Source: Schistocerca nitens
Lineage: Eukaryota; Arthropoda; Insecta; Orthoptera; Acrididae
Assembly: GCF_023898315.1 (NCBI RefSeq)
Contig: NC_064614.1
Location: forward strand, 115,599,501 to 115,663,500
Length of the DNA: 64,000 bases
Direction: 5' to 3'
Shown piece by piece: positions 43,466 to 55,825 of this stretch. The notes under the pieces were generated by a model, which made no database searches, was not told where the DNA came from, and saw nothing but the letters and a program-made list of their open reading frames with translations. Within the stretch, counting starts at the first letter, position 1. Each line of letters begins with the position of its first letter. Both the position numbers and the translations under genes were made by a program.

Positions 43466-45530
43466 TTGGATAGATAAAAAATCTACACACCAAGCAGCGG
43501 CAGAACACACACATAAAAGACGGTTGTAATTCCTTCTTCAGGCTGAAGGTTGAAGGGGAAGAAAGAGGGGTGAAGGAAAAGTCCTGGATACGTCCAGGAA
43601 AAGGGGTAGATTTCGGGAAAGTCACCCAGAACCGTGGGTCAGGGGAGACTTACCATACAGGATGAGAAGGAAAGACTGATTGGTGGGGACTGCATTGGAT
43701 GAGATTTGAATACCTGAGAGCTTAAAAGGTAGAAGACTGGGTAGTACACAGACAGAGAGTACTGCTTAAACATCACGCGTGAGTTAGTAAGAGTGAAAGG
43801 CTAAGTACATTGTACATAACAGAGGTGGGAGGGGGTGGTGAAAAATAGGTGGGAAAAACAATGAAAGATATAGAAAACTAAGCAAAGAGTAGTTACAGTG
43901 AAGAAATGCTGAGACAGAAGAAGTTAACATAAATTAAGGCCAGGTGGATGGTGAGAACTAAGGACATGTTGTAGTGCTAGTTCTCACCTGCGAGTCCTGA
44001 GAAACTGGTGTCTGGGGGAAGAATCCAGATGGCGCATGTGGTGAAATAGGTGCAGAGGTCACGAATGTCATGTTATAGAACATGCTTTGCAGCAGGATAC
44101 TGCAAGTTGCCAGTTACATTCTCTGCCTATTCCCATTCATCCTAACCTACCAATAAACAACAGTACTTACATTTTGACAGTTGCCATCCTTTCCATGTCA
44201 ACCGTTCCCTCCCATACAGCCTTGGCATCTGAGGTAAATGTATTTGTTCTGATGCAGACTTTTTAGAGCAGTACACCACCATTCTCACCTCAGCCTTCAC
44301 TGCATGTAACTACTCCACCAGCCTGGTTAAAAAGCAGATTTCCCGGGCTATCACATCCAGTCCTAGTTCTGCTGATCCCTCCAAAAAAACAGCTTCGGAG
44401 GACACCATTGGGACTCAGTATTACCCTGGCCTCAAATGTGTTAATCAGCTACTTCAACAGGGGCATGACTTCCTAAAATCATACCCTGAAATGAGATCCA
44501 TTCTGTCTGAAATTTTGCTCACCACACCTAGAATAGCTTTCTGCCATGCTCCCCTCTCTGCAATATTCATGTTAGACACTATGCTCCTTCTGCACCCATC
44601 TCCCTACCCTATGGTTCTTACCCCTGTGACTGCCCCTGCTGCAAGACTTGCCCTATGCACCCTCCTACCACCATCTATAACAGCCCTGTAACTGACAAAA
44701 CATATTCTATCAAAGGGAGAGCTACAAGTCATATACCAGCTGATACGTAAACACTGTTCGGCCTTCTACATTAACATGACTACTACCAAATTATCAATTA
44801 GGATGAATGGGCATAGGCAGAGGGTGTATACTGGGAACTCACAGTATCCTGTTGCAGAGCACACTCTACAACATGACATTTGTGACTTTGGCGCCTGTTG
44901 CACCACACGCACCATCTGGATTCTTCCTCCAGACACCAGTTTCTCAGAGCTCTGCAGGTGGGAACTAGCACTACAACATGTCCTTGGTTCTCACCACCAA
45001 CCTGGCCTCAATTTACATTAATTTCTTCCATCTCAGCATTGCTTCACTGTAAGTACTCTTTGCTTCATTCCGGTTTAGTTTTCTACATCTTTCATTGTCT
45101 TTCCCACCTATTTTTCACTGCCCCCTCCTGCCTCGGTTACATACAATGCACTTAGCTTTTCACTCTTATTAACTCATACATGATGTTTAAGCTAGTAATC
45201 TCTGTATTACCCTGTCTTCCATCTTTAAGCTCTCAGGTTTTCAAATCTCGTCTGATGCAGTCCCCAACAATCAGTCTTCTCTTCTCATCTCATACAGTAA
45301 GTCTCCCCTGACCCGAGGTTCTGGGTGACTTTCCTGAAATCTACCCCTTTTCCTAGACCTCTCCAGTCCTTTTCCTTCACCCCTCTTCCTTCCTCTTCAA
45401 CCCTTCTGCCGGGAGAAGTTGCCACTGGCATGAAAGTTTGCCAATTACAATCATCATTTATGTGTGTGTTCTGCCGCCACTTGGTGAATAGATTTTTTAT
45501 CTATTTTATCTATTTTTTATCTATTAAATA
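43466..45530. mobile_element. Fold-back Penelope-like element, family with ATCTAT tail
   Basis: About 43466-44145 is an inverted, diverged copy of about 44790-45530. Both outer ends carry a tail of T-rich ATCTATT type (TAGATAAAAAATCTAC at left; TAGATTTTTTATCTATT at right). The inner part of the plus arm encodes a degraded GIY-YIG-like domain. No flanking duplication was found. The layout equals that at 11193-14921 and 47860-48190. Confidence 0.65.
44690..45023 (+). pseudogene. GIY-YIG-like domain fragment
   Basis: The frame contains AFYINMTTTKLSIRMNGHRQ and later AEHTLQHDI, resembling the second half of a GIY-YIG endonuclease (YIG-x-T...LxxRxxxHR...AxHxxxHxh). The Gly of YIG reads as Asn. 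The first half, containing the GIY-like strand, is unclear. It belongs to the PLE family of the fold-back element. Confidence 0.5.
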
Positions 45531-45589
45531 AATATAAGGTTTCAGTGTACTTGCTTATTTGTGCAATCTGTGATTCCTACTGGAGGTCG

Positions 45590-46750
45590 CGATTGGTGTT
45601 CGGGTGCAAGTAAGATGTGGTGCATTTGTGGGTTGATGCTCTGAAACATGAATGAAACCAACACAAATGAGCACTCTGTGTTAGCTGTTGCTGGAACTCT
45701 GAGTTATATCAATAGCAGGCTGGCCTGACGTACGCAGCTGATTTTGTGAGACATCATGGGAGCTGAGTGACTCTGACCTCCATCATAAGAAACATGTTTC
45801 TCAGATGTGTTTGGTTTGTATTGGTTTCCAGTCAATGTGTCGCAGTGTAGTGTGGTTGCAAGTGTTGTATATCACTGGTGGTTTGTGGGTCATAATGGTC
45901 TCCATCTTGCGGTGCAAAAATTCAGTGTGCAGTCTTGAATTTATTGTGCGTGTTGCCCTCATTAGTAATCAAACAAACTTGGATTTGAGAGGCTGACTTG
46001 CTTACCTATGTTGCTCATAATGCACCGTCAGGCATAAGATTAGTGTCCACAACTCCCTTAGATGATGCCAGAACTCGGAAGGTGTAGTGCTACTTAATTT
46101 TTATGCATATATCACATGCACAATTTGCTGCTCCAGTGATTTGTGCAACTGCTGCAGTAGAGCCACCTGTACTGTTTCAAAATTGCAGGTGGTTGAGGGT
46201 GACAGTATGACGTAACTGGTGACAGCATCCAGTATCACACAGAAAAGCAGCATTTTTCACCTTGTTGCTGATAATGTATTTGGTAAACAGCACAGTTACT
46301 GCTCTAGGAAACCAAGTCTGCAGGTGATCAGGTTGAAATAATGGCAGTTTAGGTAATGCATGCCGTGGGATATGAATATCACTGAAACTGGTCCATAAGG
46401 CACCAAATAATATGATGTAGTAATGTCGTCATATGGAAACCCATTGATCGAGTGTGGAGATAAATCACAATTCTTCGTAGGTGGCCTGGCCTGCTGGGTT
46501 CCGCATGGGGGAAAAATGGGTTTGTCTTCTCTGATACTGGTAGAGAAGCACGATGGTAAGGGAATATTATGTGGTTAGGATGCTGCACTTTCACACAAAA
46601 ATCTGATTTAGGTCCAGAAACACTTGTTTTTAATGGTATATTGTGATCTCCTTCCATTTTGAAATCAGTAAGGTCTGAGGGAGGCATCACATTATTTTAT
46701 TGCAAGTGAGTGGGAGGCGAAATTTAGTGGTTCTCACTGTTGACTTCATA
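45590..46750 (-). mobile_element. Gypsy-type LTR retroelement fossil
   Basis: Minus-strand pieces resemble the C-terminal end of a Gypsy integrase/pol (about 46690-46400) and a gag-like segment (about 46350-46200). Much of the element is missing and it is broken repeatedly. Borders are uncertain. Confidence 0.4.
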
Positions 46751-46759
46751 AATCAACTG

Positions 46760-47850
46760 AACAATATTTGGCTGGGGAAAAGGTCCCAGTGACCTTTGTG
46801 TAGGATTACTGGACATTGTTTGATGGGAATGCAGCATTGCACATATATGAAGTTTACAAGGTACTGTGCTTGTCACAAGTCAGTGGTGTACTCCATGTAG
46901 GTGAGCAGGTGCAATAACACTCGCATACTGTTAGAACAAAATTGATCCACTTTATTTGCATAAAATGAAAGACACCAAAATACAAGTACATGAAAGTCGG
47001 CTACCATCAACAGGCTGGTCAAAGAGCTACTAAGATAAAGACATTAAACACATGTTCTTTGGTCTCAATTCCAGTCCTTGTGGGTCATTGTCCCCACATA
47101 TGCAATTCATGTAACTGTGCAGTATAACATTTATTTTACAAATGAGGCTTTTTATGTGGATTTATAGTCTGTGTTTGTTGTTAGGGTTACTTGGCTATGA
47201 CGTTGTAACCAAGGTTATATAGGTTGTTATTCGGAAATGTGTCTATGATGACACTCATTCCTGTCATATTTCTGATTTTCCCTTATCCAGCTGAACTGGT
47301 TTCATTTCATGTTCTGTGACACTGATGTTCATTTAATAATAGTTTTAGGTGAATTGCAATTCTTATAATTGTTCTTCTTTAATTATGCAAATGACGTTTT
47401 ATTTATGCATTTTATTTTCCTCGCTGCATGTAATATACATTTGATATTCCTGTTATTAGAATTATTCTGACTTTGTAAGCAATGTTACATGTATTATAAT
47501 TTTGATATGCTGCTGTGATAACTTTCAGTCAATTCTTCTCACAATATGTGCTGTATAGTTCACATTCCTATCTTAGGTTTATTTTGCTCTGATGTAACCA
47601 ATGTTACATGTAGTACATTTTGGAAATGTAGCATATAATTATCACAACTCCTTACACTTATGAATTATGTATAATGCATTACATAACTATACATGTGTAG
47701 TATTCTTGGTTGTATATTTCTTATATGTTAGACCAGCTGATTAGACTTCAGTTTGCATATGGATGTGTCGAAAGAATAAGCTGAGATTCATGTGTGGAAT
47801 AATGCTGTTTTTCTGTGGTTGGATGTCAAATAGTTGATTAGTGTAACTGG
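46760..47850. other. AT-rich non-coding DNA
   Basis: No gene, repeat end or microsatellite of note. ATG- and TAT-rich text with ACATGTA motifs. Confidence 0.5.
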
Positions 47851-47859
47851 ACAGATAAA

Positions 47860-48190
47860 AAAATCTACTCATCAAGCGGTGGCAGGAAAACTCACGTATA
47901 AAAAAAGGTTTCACACATGCAAGCTTTCAGAGCCAATGGCTGCTTCTTCCCATAGAAGGGTTGAAGTGTAAGGAAGAACGGTGAAGGAAAAGGAGTGGAG
48001 AGTTTTAGGAAAATGGGTAGAGTTCAGAAAAGTCACCCAGAACCCTTGGTCAAGGGAGACTTACCAGACGGGATGGGAAGGAAAGACTGATTGTTCAGCC
48101 ACTGTCTCTAAAAGTTTGCGGATGTAAAACCTTTTTTTATATGTTTGATCTCCTGCTGCTGTGTGGTGAATAGATTTTTTTATCTATACA
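47860..48190. mobile_element. Short fold-back Penelope-like tail pair
   Basis: The left arm (47860-48094, minus) carries the ATCTAT-type tail, a degraded hammerhead-like core near 47930 with GCTTGCATG beside it, and more 3' sequence. The right arm (48095-48190, plus) is a shorter inverted copy of the tail. They resemble the arms of the element at 43466-45530. Only 3' sequence is present on both sides, no coding region. Confidence 0.6.
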
Positions 48191-48343
48191 GTTACATTGT
48201 ATTGTCAAAATTGATTATTTTATTTTAAATATTTGCTTAAGGTACATGATTCCCCAACATGTATTATAAACTTTCTGTACAAGTTTGTTACGGGTCATGT
48301 TAATGCTGATTTATGGTTCCACATGTGGACTCATAGATTGATT

Positions 48344-49510
48344 TACACTGATCACCCACAATGTTATGACCACCAACATATTATTGATATAAACCCATCC
48401 ACGCAATAGCAGCGTCATCTGGTGAGGAACAACTGCTAGTCAGACATACTCATGACGCATGTAATATCAGTAAGTGTGCTGTCTGTGTGTAGAATGGAAA
48501 AGACATACAATCTATCTGAGTTTGACCAAGGGCAGATTGTGATGGCCCAGAGACTTGGCACAAGTATTTCACAAACTGCACAATTTGGGTGTTCGAGGAG
48601 TGCTGTAGCGAGTTTCTTCAACATGTGGCGAAACCAGTGTGAAACCACATCCTGATTGCAGGGGATTGGGTGACCACCCCTCATTACAGATGTCGGATGT
48701 TGTAGGCTGGGCAGACTGGTGAAAGACTGGTGAAACAGGACAGACAGCGAACTGCGGTGGAACTGATACCAGACTTTAATGTTGGGCAGAGTACGAGTAT
48801 GTCTGAACACAGTCAATGTTAACTCCATGACATTGGCAACTATGACTGAAATGGGCACATGACCATCGGCACTGGACATTGGCACAGTGGCTGAGTGTCG
48901 CATGGTCTGATGAATCCTTATACCTCCTTCACCATGCTGATGGGAAGGCACTAATTCGCTACCTTCCAGGGGAACAACTCCTTGATACCTGTACTGCAGG
49001 ATGGAGACGAACTGGCGGCAGCTCCGTTATGCGCTAGGGAACATTCATGTGGGCATCCATGGGTCCAGTTGAGCTCGTGCAATGCACCACCAAGGCCAAG
49101 TAGTATCGCACACTGGTTGCAGTGGTTGTACACCCCTTTAAGATAATCACGTTTTCCAACGACAGTGGCATTTTTCAACAAGATAATGTGCCATGTCACG
49201 AGGCCAGGAGTTTGTTGGAATGATATAAGGATCACAGTGGCAGGTTGCAGTTGATGTGTTGGTCCCCCAACTCGCTAGATCTGAACCTGATTGAACACAT
49301 CTGGGATGTTATTGAATGTGGCATCGGAGTATGTCACCCAGCTACCCGGAATTTACGGGAACTAGGTGATTTTTGTGTATCAACTCACTCCAGTGTCCTA
49401 CTGAGACCTCATTGCTTCCATACCACAATGCATCACTGCTGTTATCCATGCCAAAGACAAACATACCGGCTATTAGGTAGGTGGTCATAATGTCCTGGCT
49501 GGTCAGTGTA
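48344..49510 (+). mobile_element. Tc1-type element, both ends present
   Basis: TACACTGATCACCCACA at 48344 and, inverted, the end TGGTCAGTGTA at 49510 define a 1,167-bp element with TA at the borders; the inverted repeats of about 32 bp also share ATGACCACC. The plus strand has transposase pieces: [20 protein letters not shown] (48497-), with a helix-turn-helix region, and a C-terminal part WSPNSLDLNLIEHIWDVIEC (49260-), with the DxNxIExxWD end of the DDE domain. Middle segments are in other frames, and a stop ends the first frame after about 54 codons. Inactive copy. Confidence 0.85.
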
Positions 49511-49819
49511 TATGTCACATATGTTGCAGAATGTTACGTAGAAACAGTCTATGTAAGTACTAGAATGTACCCTGTGTCAAATTCACAATCTAAAATTTTG
49601 TATTTTTTTTATTTTTGAATTTGTTATACATATTACATGTTGTATTTGTTCTAGTCTTTCTGTGTTTGATATGTTTTGTAGGTTACTTGACATCGATTTT
49701 GTTGTCAAAATTGACCAGTAGCTAATAAATTGATAATTGTACTGCCCATAATGAAATACGTTTTCTTTTGAAAAATATTGAGGCTGTGGACCTGTCTACA
49801 AACAAGATTACCAGCTAAG

Positions 49820-50123
49820 ACAATTAATGAAGAGATACTGAATCTAATTGCTGTGGCACAATTTGACAAAAAACTGTACTGGTTGATGGGAGATACCCTA
49901 CGGCATCAGGGCATAGTCAGTGTCAGTTTGGTTGTGAAGGGAACTGGTGGGGGGGGGGGGGGGGTCACAGTTGTAAAGGCAGACCAAAGTTTGACTACAG
50001 TAAGCAGATTCAAGTGGGTATTTGTAGATTGCAGTAGTGATGCAGAGGTGAAGAAATTTGCACAGTGTAGAGTAGTGAGGAAAGCTGCATCAGACCAGTC
50101 TCAGGCTGAAAATAACAACAACA
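49820..50123 (+). mobile_element. RTE LINE 3' end, diverged
   Basis: Pieces match the end of the RTE protein (RHQGI, VDCSSDAEVKKFAQCRVVR, AASDQSQA) followed by AATAACAACAAC, a worn (CAA)n tail. A run of 16 G (49949-49964) sits inside. Old and 5'-truncated. Confidence 0.6.
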
Positions 50124-51391
50124 TTCTTTTCCATGCATTCATTTCAGCAAGTACCTGAAGCACTGCAAGATTCCATCATTGACGTGTTTTATTTATTTAT
50201 TCATCCAGGGATCAACAAGTACCTGTGTAGCACTGCAAGATTCATGGAAAACAGAAACTCAGAATATACATACACATAGAAGAAAACCATTACAGTGTAG
50301 GGGCATTGTAACAACTACAAATGAAAAGGTCATGCACAGAATTGTGGTTTGGCGGGGGGACAGGGGGGGGGGGGGGTGCTAGTCTACACCAACAGCCATA
50401 TGTGTAGCCATTCAAACAAAAAATATATATAAAAAACTTACAACTGTTCAGAATGACACCTATGTAAAAATTAATTTGCAATTGTAAATGTAAAATGATT
50501 GATTCCACATCATTACGATCTATCACACCAAATGATCAATGAAACATGCAACACTAAATAAAATGTTATGTTACAGTATATTAAGCAAGGTTTGAATGAC
50601 AAACTGGACCTGGCATTCAGGCACATTGTGCGATTCAAGCAATTCCTCTTGCAAAAGATTTTAATTGAGCTGAAATTAAGCTCAACTAATGGCATCATTT
50701 GTATGTGCATTGTTCAGATTTTACATGCAAAAACAGACTTCTTGACTGGTGTTAGACAGTTGGTTCAAATTTGGTCCACCAATATACTGGACCTTGGTCT
50801 AAGATTAGTTTTAACCGTTTGAAATATCTTGCTTCGTTTGTATTTTATGTGCAAAGAATATGTTTTTTCTTGGAGGTTTTTGAATTTTGCCACTTGTGTA
50901 CCTTAAACTTGTATGAAGCTGTTCAAACTTTTCACAAAGATAGATAAATGGATAAAGTCAAAACGAATTATTTTAATCCAATAATCTTTATCTGTTGTCA
51001 AGATATGGTAGTTTAAAGTCCAGCTAAATGTAACACATAAAATTCGTTGTTACATGACTTGAATGCACGGAAAGTGAATCAAATGAGTAAAAAATGCATT
51101 CTTATGATAAAATCGAAGACTTGCTCCAGCTTAATTAAAGACACCTCTTTTTGTATGTTTTCTTTACTTCTGTGTTTCAAAATTCTGCAAATTGGTTCAA
51201 ATTTTTTAAGAACATAGACAAATACATGTAATTAATGGTCATCCTGTTGCCACGATACAAGCAAGATGGATTAAAACACAATTTAAAAAACGCATAGCAG
51301 ATCAGTCATCTCCCAAGTCAGCTAAATCTACATCAGTTGCCAAGCTATGGCAGACTATTGTGAAAATAATGGTAGTGTGAAAGTTGGGAAC
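50124..51391. other. Non-coding stretch with a G run
   Basis: A 14-G run lies at 50363-50376 after a GCGGGGGGACA stretch. Otherwise no features were seen. Confidence 0.45.
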
Positions 51392-51975
51392 CAGAATGAG
51401 AAATGCTTCTATTGTAGCACAAAAAAAGGTGAACATGTTATGGACAGAGTTAGGGATGGGAAAGAAGGGAACCACCTTTTCAACATATCTGGCAGCTTCA
51501 AAGACTTTTAAATCAAAACATCTTGACATTTCACACATTTTACGAGTTAATCCTAGATGTAAGAACAAGCGCACACAAATTTATTTGGAGCCAGAGAATG
51601 GAACGCATCTATAATAGGAAGTATCCAAGAGTGTGTGTGCATCCATAATAGGAAGTAACCCAAAGTGGGGATGCATGCATCCTAAACTTTACTGACACAT
51701 TGTTTCAAATTGCATAACATGACAAATGCCATGTTGGATGACATTATCGCATGCATAATGTTATACGACATGACATGAATTAACTGTACTTAACGCAGTA
51801 CATCATAGTACATCACATGGGTACTAATGCTAACAAATAGAAAAGTGTAAATATGTCAAGATGTTTTGATTTAAATCTCTTTGAAGCTGCCGGCTAGGTC
51901 CCTTCTTTTACATCCCTAATTCTGCCCAGAAATATACACATTTTCTTGTGCTATGATAGAAGCATCGTATTCTGT
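51392..51975. repeat. Inverted repeat with an internal tandem repeat
   Basis: About 150 bp at 51392-51540 recurs inverted at 51840-51975, with the marker ATCAAAACATCTTGACAT (inverted: ATGTCAAGATGTTTTGAT). Between them, a unit of about 25 bp with CATAATAGGAAGTA occurs twice (about 51608 and 51642). It looks like a small fold-back element. No target duplication was identified. Confidence 0.5.
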
Positions 51976-51979
51976 TTAT

Positions 51980-53480
51980 AATTATGTTTTTACAAGTATG
52001 GGACTTGATTTAGAAAAACTTGAATCAAGATGATCAGAAAGAGCAAACTCCATCCTCCCGAATATGAGGTCAGCATCTCAACAACTGCACTGCCTCATTC
52101 AGTTTGTTCCCTATTGTACAATGTTCTTTTGATAATACAAAGTTTGCACCAGATACATATAGAACATAGTTTACCATTGCACACGTCATGAACACTCGTT
52201 GGTGGATCATGCACCTCAGACAGGCTGCTGTAGTCCTGCACTCCATCCAGGCTGTCCAGAAAACTGACTCCAAACCTTTAAATGTGCAACTATACCACAT
52301 GCACATCTTTATGGGCTTCCAGTAACCTGGTATCCACTGATAGCTCTGCTTGGATTAAGTTGATGAGTATATGGGGAACTTCATTACTTCCTCCAGTCCA
52401 CAGAAATAGTGCTGCTCTGCTCAGAGGATGGTTCAGAATGGCTTTGAAAACAAAACATATCATGTTCACTCACTCCACAAAGCATCACTTCTCTATAGTA
52501 AGCTAACAGTGATTCAGTAGTATATTAATTGTATTTGTAGGTGTTTCCATTAGCTGTTTCCATGTGCTGTTGGTCCTTCTTAAATAAATATAGTTTTGTA
52601 GTTTCATATATAGATATATTTCACTTCTGTGAACACAGAACACGAGTAAACTGTGTTTCCTGTAAATGAGTATGCACACTAAACATTTCAAATTGAAGAA
52701 AAAATAATAAAGTGCTTAGGTATCAATGAAAGTTACATTCTGATATTGAACAACTGTTACAGATTTGATACAACAGCAGACTACTTTGACCAGCATAATA
52801 TTCTAATTGGAAATATGTTGTGTGCTCATAGTACTGGAAGGTAAGTAGCATTTAATGTACTACATAAAACACATTGACAGAGGAATGTGGGAAGTGCATT
52901 AGCACTAAGAATTTTGACACATTATGGCTGTTTTAGTAAACTAAAATTTATCAGTGTCTTTTCATTAGCTTAGACAATGAGAGTGTATTTAGTATGTGGT
53001 ACCTAAGTACTTGTTTCCATTATTTGATGGTATACACGGATTTGTGGTAGTGCAGAAAATCTGAAGAAACTGTGTTTAATCTATTTGTCATGACCTTCAA
53101 CATTGACTCTCAAACTGGAGGTTCTACTTGTTTTTCAAGTAGCTCATTAACTGTTCTCATAAAACTAAGTACACACAGTTCCCACCTTCATACCAAGTAA
53201 AAATCCTCAGTTGTTCCGGGAATCAAAGCCAAATCGTCCACATGACATTTAGACCCACTGACAGCTCAGGTGTGGAGCCAGATAACAAAATTTTCATAAA
53301 CTGTATCAAAAATGTTTTTCAAATATTTAGTTTTAGTTTTTTGTATATATGATATTGCAAAGTACATATTCCACAATGAGTTTCTGTCCAGAACTGACTG
53401 GACAAGTATTGAGATAGCTAAATCAGCAGCTTCAGTAAGAGTGCTGCTCTGTATGGAAAGTGATTATTGTCATGATCAGT
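51980..53480. other. Non-coding stretch
   Basis: No gene or repeat was recognised. Confidence 0.45.
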
Positions 53481-55815
53481 GTTCTCCTACAAGACTCCAT
53501 GATTGAGCATGCCTAAGGAAAGTTTTGGCTGCTATCTGCACCATTCAGGAACAATCCCAAGCCAGCAGCTTGAGATTATATCCAAGCCATGTCCAGAAGT
53601 GGGAGCTAATAAGTAGTCAGGGGGGCATCACATGGGACTGAACAGAATGATGTGATGGTACAGTCCAGGAATGGTGTACAGTCACCATTGGATTCTCAGA
53701 GGTGCATGGCTGGTGATAACCATTTGTGATGTTATGCATCACCAAGAATTGAATGTTCACTTACCTGTTGCAGAGAACTGCAGGCCAAGATACCTGAAGA
53801 TGTTCCCTATGTGCACTGATGGGATTGTGGTATTGCCAGTTTGAAAGGTGAGTTAGTATTTAACCACCATCTTCCTGTCATGACCAGAGAGAGGAGGAGA
53901 GAGTTTTGTTTTCATTGACATTCAGCCCAGATGGCCAAGGATTAAAACAGCAGCAGTCACAAGTATTTGTAGATGTTCTCGTAAACAAAAAAATATCACC
54001 AGCAAAAACAGCTGCATCAGAAATAAGTGGAGCTAACACCATGTTGAAAATATTCACCTGATAAGCAATGACTCCCCAGTTTATGACGTCATCTTGTGCC
54101 CATGTGGTGGCATCTCTGGATGTAGACAAGGAACTTGTTAAAACTTCCTGGCAGATTAAAACTGTGTGCCGGACTGAGACTCGAACTCGGGACCATTGCC
54201 TTTCGCGGGCAAGTGCTCTACCAACTGAGCTATCGGAGCACGACTCATGCCCCGTCCTCACAGCTTTACTTCTGCCAGTACCTTGTCTCCTACCTTCCAA
54301 ACTTTACAGAAGCTCTCCTGCGAAGAAGAGCACTTGCCCACGAAAGGCAAAGGTCCCGAGTTCGAGTCTCGGTCCGGCACACAGTTTTAATCTGCCAGGA
54401 AGTTTCATATCAGCGCACACTCCGCTGCAGAGTGAAAATCTCATTCAAGGAACTTGTTCACTACACCATGAGTCCTAAATAATGATCCCCAGAGGTATGG
54501 TCAGAATTGACAACAGTTCTGAATCACGTCAATAATCAACTGTTCAAGGAGGAAGCTGTGTTCCAGCATTTCATACCAAGGTTTGAAACCCTGCTGATGC
54601 CATTCAAGACTATAGAGCTAAAATAAAATGAAAAGAAATTCACCAAGACCTTATGAATGGTGTGGGGATATGATCAAGCAAAATATAATCAGTTGAATGT
54701 CAGCAGAGGATATAGGACTATTTTATTTAGGAAAAATACAGTTCAGATTCTCAAGCGAGGGAGCTCACAAGTGAGACGGTCCTTTAAGGAACTCTGGGTG
54801 CAGCAAAACTGAAGAGGTCTCAGTCCATCAGAGCCTGGTGCTGAGCGTCTTGGTGGGAAGGCAGGTACAATTTCTTTGCTGATGGTGGGTGTGTCTTGTA
54901 ACTTGTTGGCTGTCTGGAAGTAACACATTGCTTCTGTGGCCACATTGTCTCTAGGACCACTTGTAATGAAGTCTACATAGTAGTCAATGAAACCAGGTAC
55001 AAATGTGGGTTCTCACAACAATATTATATCAAGCAGACTGTGCACATCTTGGAACAGCTCTTGATAAATATTTCCTGGCATCTTGCAAAGTGCTGTCTCC
55101 TCAGCCAGTTCTTCTGCCTTGGGGGTGCTACAGGCCCAGACCCGTGAATTGGTATGGAGTGACAGTTCCTTCGTCCTTGAGAGTCCTTTCTACTGCCTAC
55201 ATGTCTATTTTACAGGATGCAGGCTCCGTTCATAAGATGGCATTCTGGGGTCCATAATATTATCCAGCTGTGGGAGGGCTGACAATTGGGAGCAAATGGC
55301 CAAGTCTACCTTCAGTGATGCATGCCACTTGTTGAAGAGAGAGCTCTACAACGTTTCACATTAGACCAGCATGGGTCATTTCTGTTCAGAAGGCACAGAC
55401 CTTCTTTTGGCTTCAAAATAAAGTAATGCATGTTGCATGGGCTCCCACTAATGATATTGACAACTGATGAAAAGAAGAATCTCTTTGGGAAGAGCTTTTG
55501 TATGATTACTGATTCATAAATTTGACTCCCTTTGACTGGGAGACCATGGCATGTGCAATGTGCAGACAACCATCCTCTTGGTATGAACCTCCTGGTTGGT
55601 ATGCTTTCTGTGAGCTCAGAGGATGACCTTTATCTTAAAAGAATGACTGCATTTCAGGCACAGGTATTGGACTACAATCAGATCTTGACCTCTGCTGGAT
55701 GAATGGACAGTCACTGTGGCAGCTTTAGCACCAGCTCTTGTGAGTGCACTGCTTCTATTAGTATTGTCCTTTTCAGCACCAGCTGCAGACACAAATAGTC
55801 AGAAATAGAAAAGGT
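53480..55815 (-). pseudogene. Degenerate non-LTR LINE, minus strand
   Basis: Pieces on the minus strand: a Cys/His-rich segment near 55569-55500 (HCTCHGLP), an RT-like region with RRSAPGSDGLRPLQF near 54850, a motif like NMVLAPLISDA near 54035 with DIFLFTRTSTN, LNVNENKTL, and FRYLGLQFSATG near 53800. The order is that of a LINE with an RT of the R1/CR1 type, but stops and frame changes abound. It is interrupted by the element at 54140-54445. An RTE copy abuts on the right. Confidence 0.5.
54140..54445. repeat. Double-headed tRNA-like element with 13-bp target duplication
   Basis: Two tRNA-like segments face each other: on the minus strand near 54155-54240, and on the plus strand near 54325-54390 with a B-box-like GAGTTCGAGTC and the motif GTGCCGGACC or GGTCCGGCACAC. 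The first also contains CTACCAACTGAGCT, an A-box-like region inverted. Exact direct repeats CAAGGAACTTGTT flank it at 54127-54139 and 54446-54458. It ends with GAGTGAAAATCTCATT. The interior is not a gene. It splits the degenerate LINE. Confidence 0.85.
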
Positions 55816-55825
55816 ATCCCTGATG

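Noticed and set aside
50290-50526. Proline-rich minus-strand protein
   Set aside because: It is the translation of the complement of the G run at 50363-50376.
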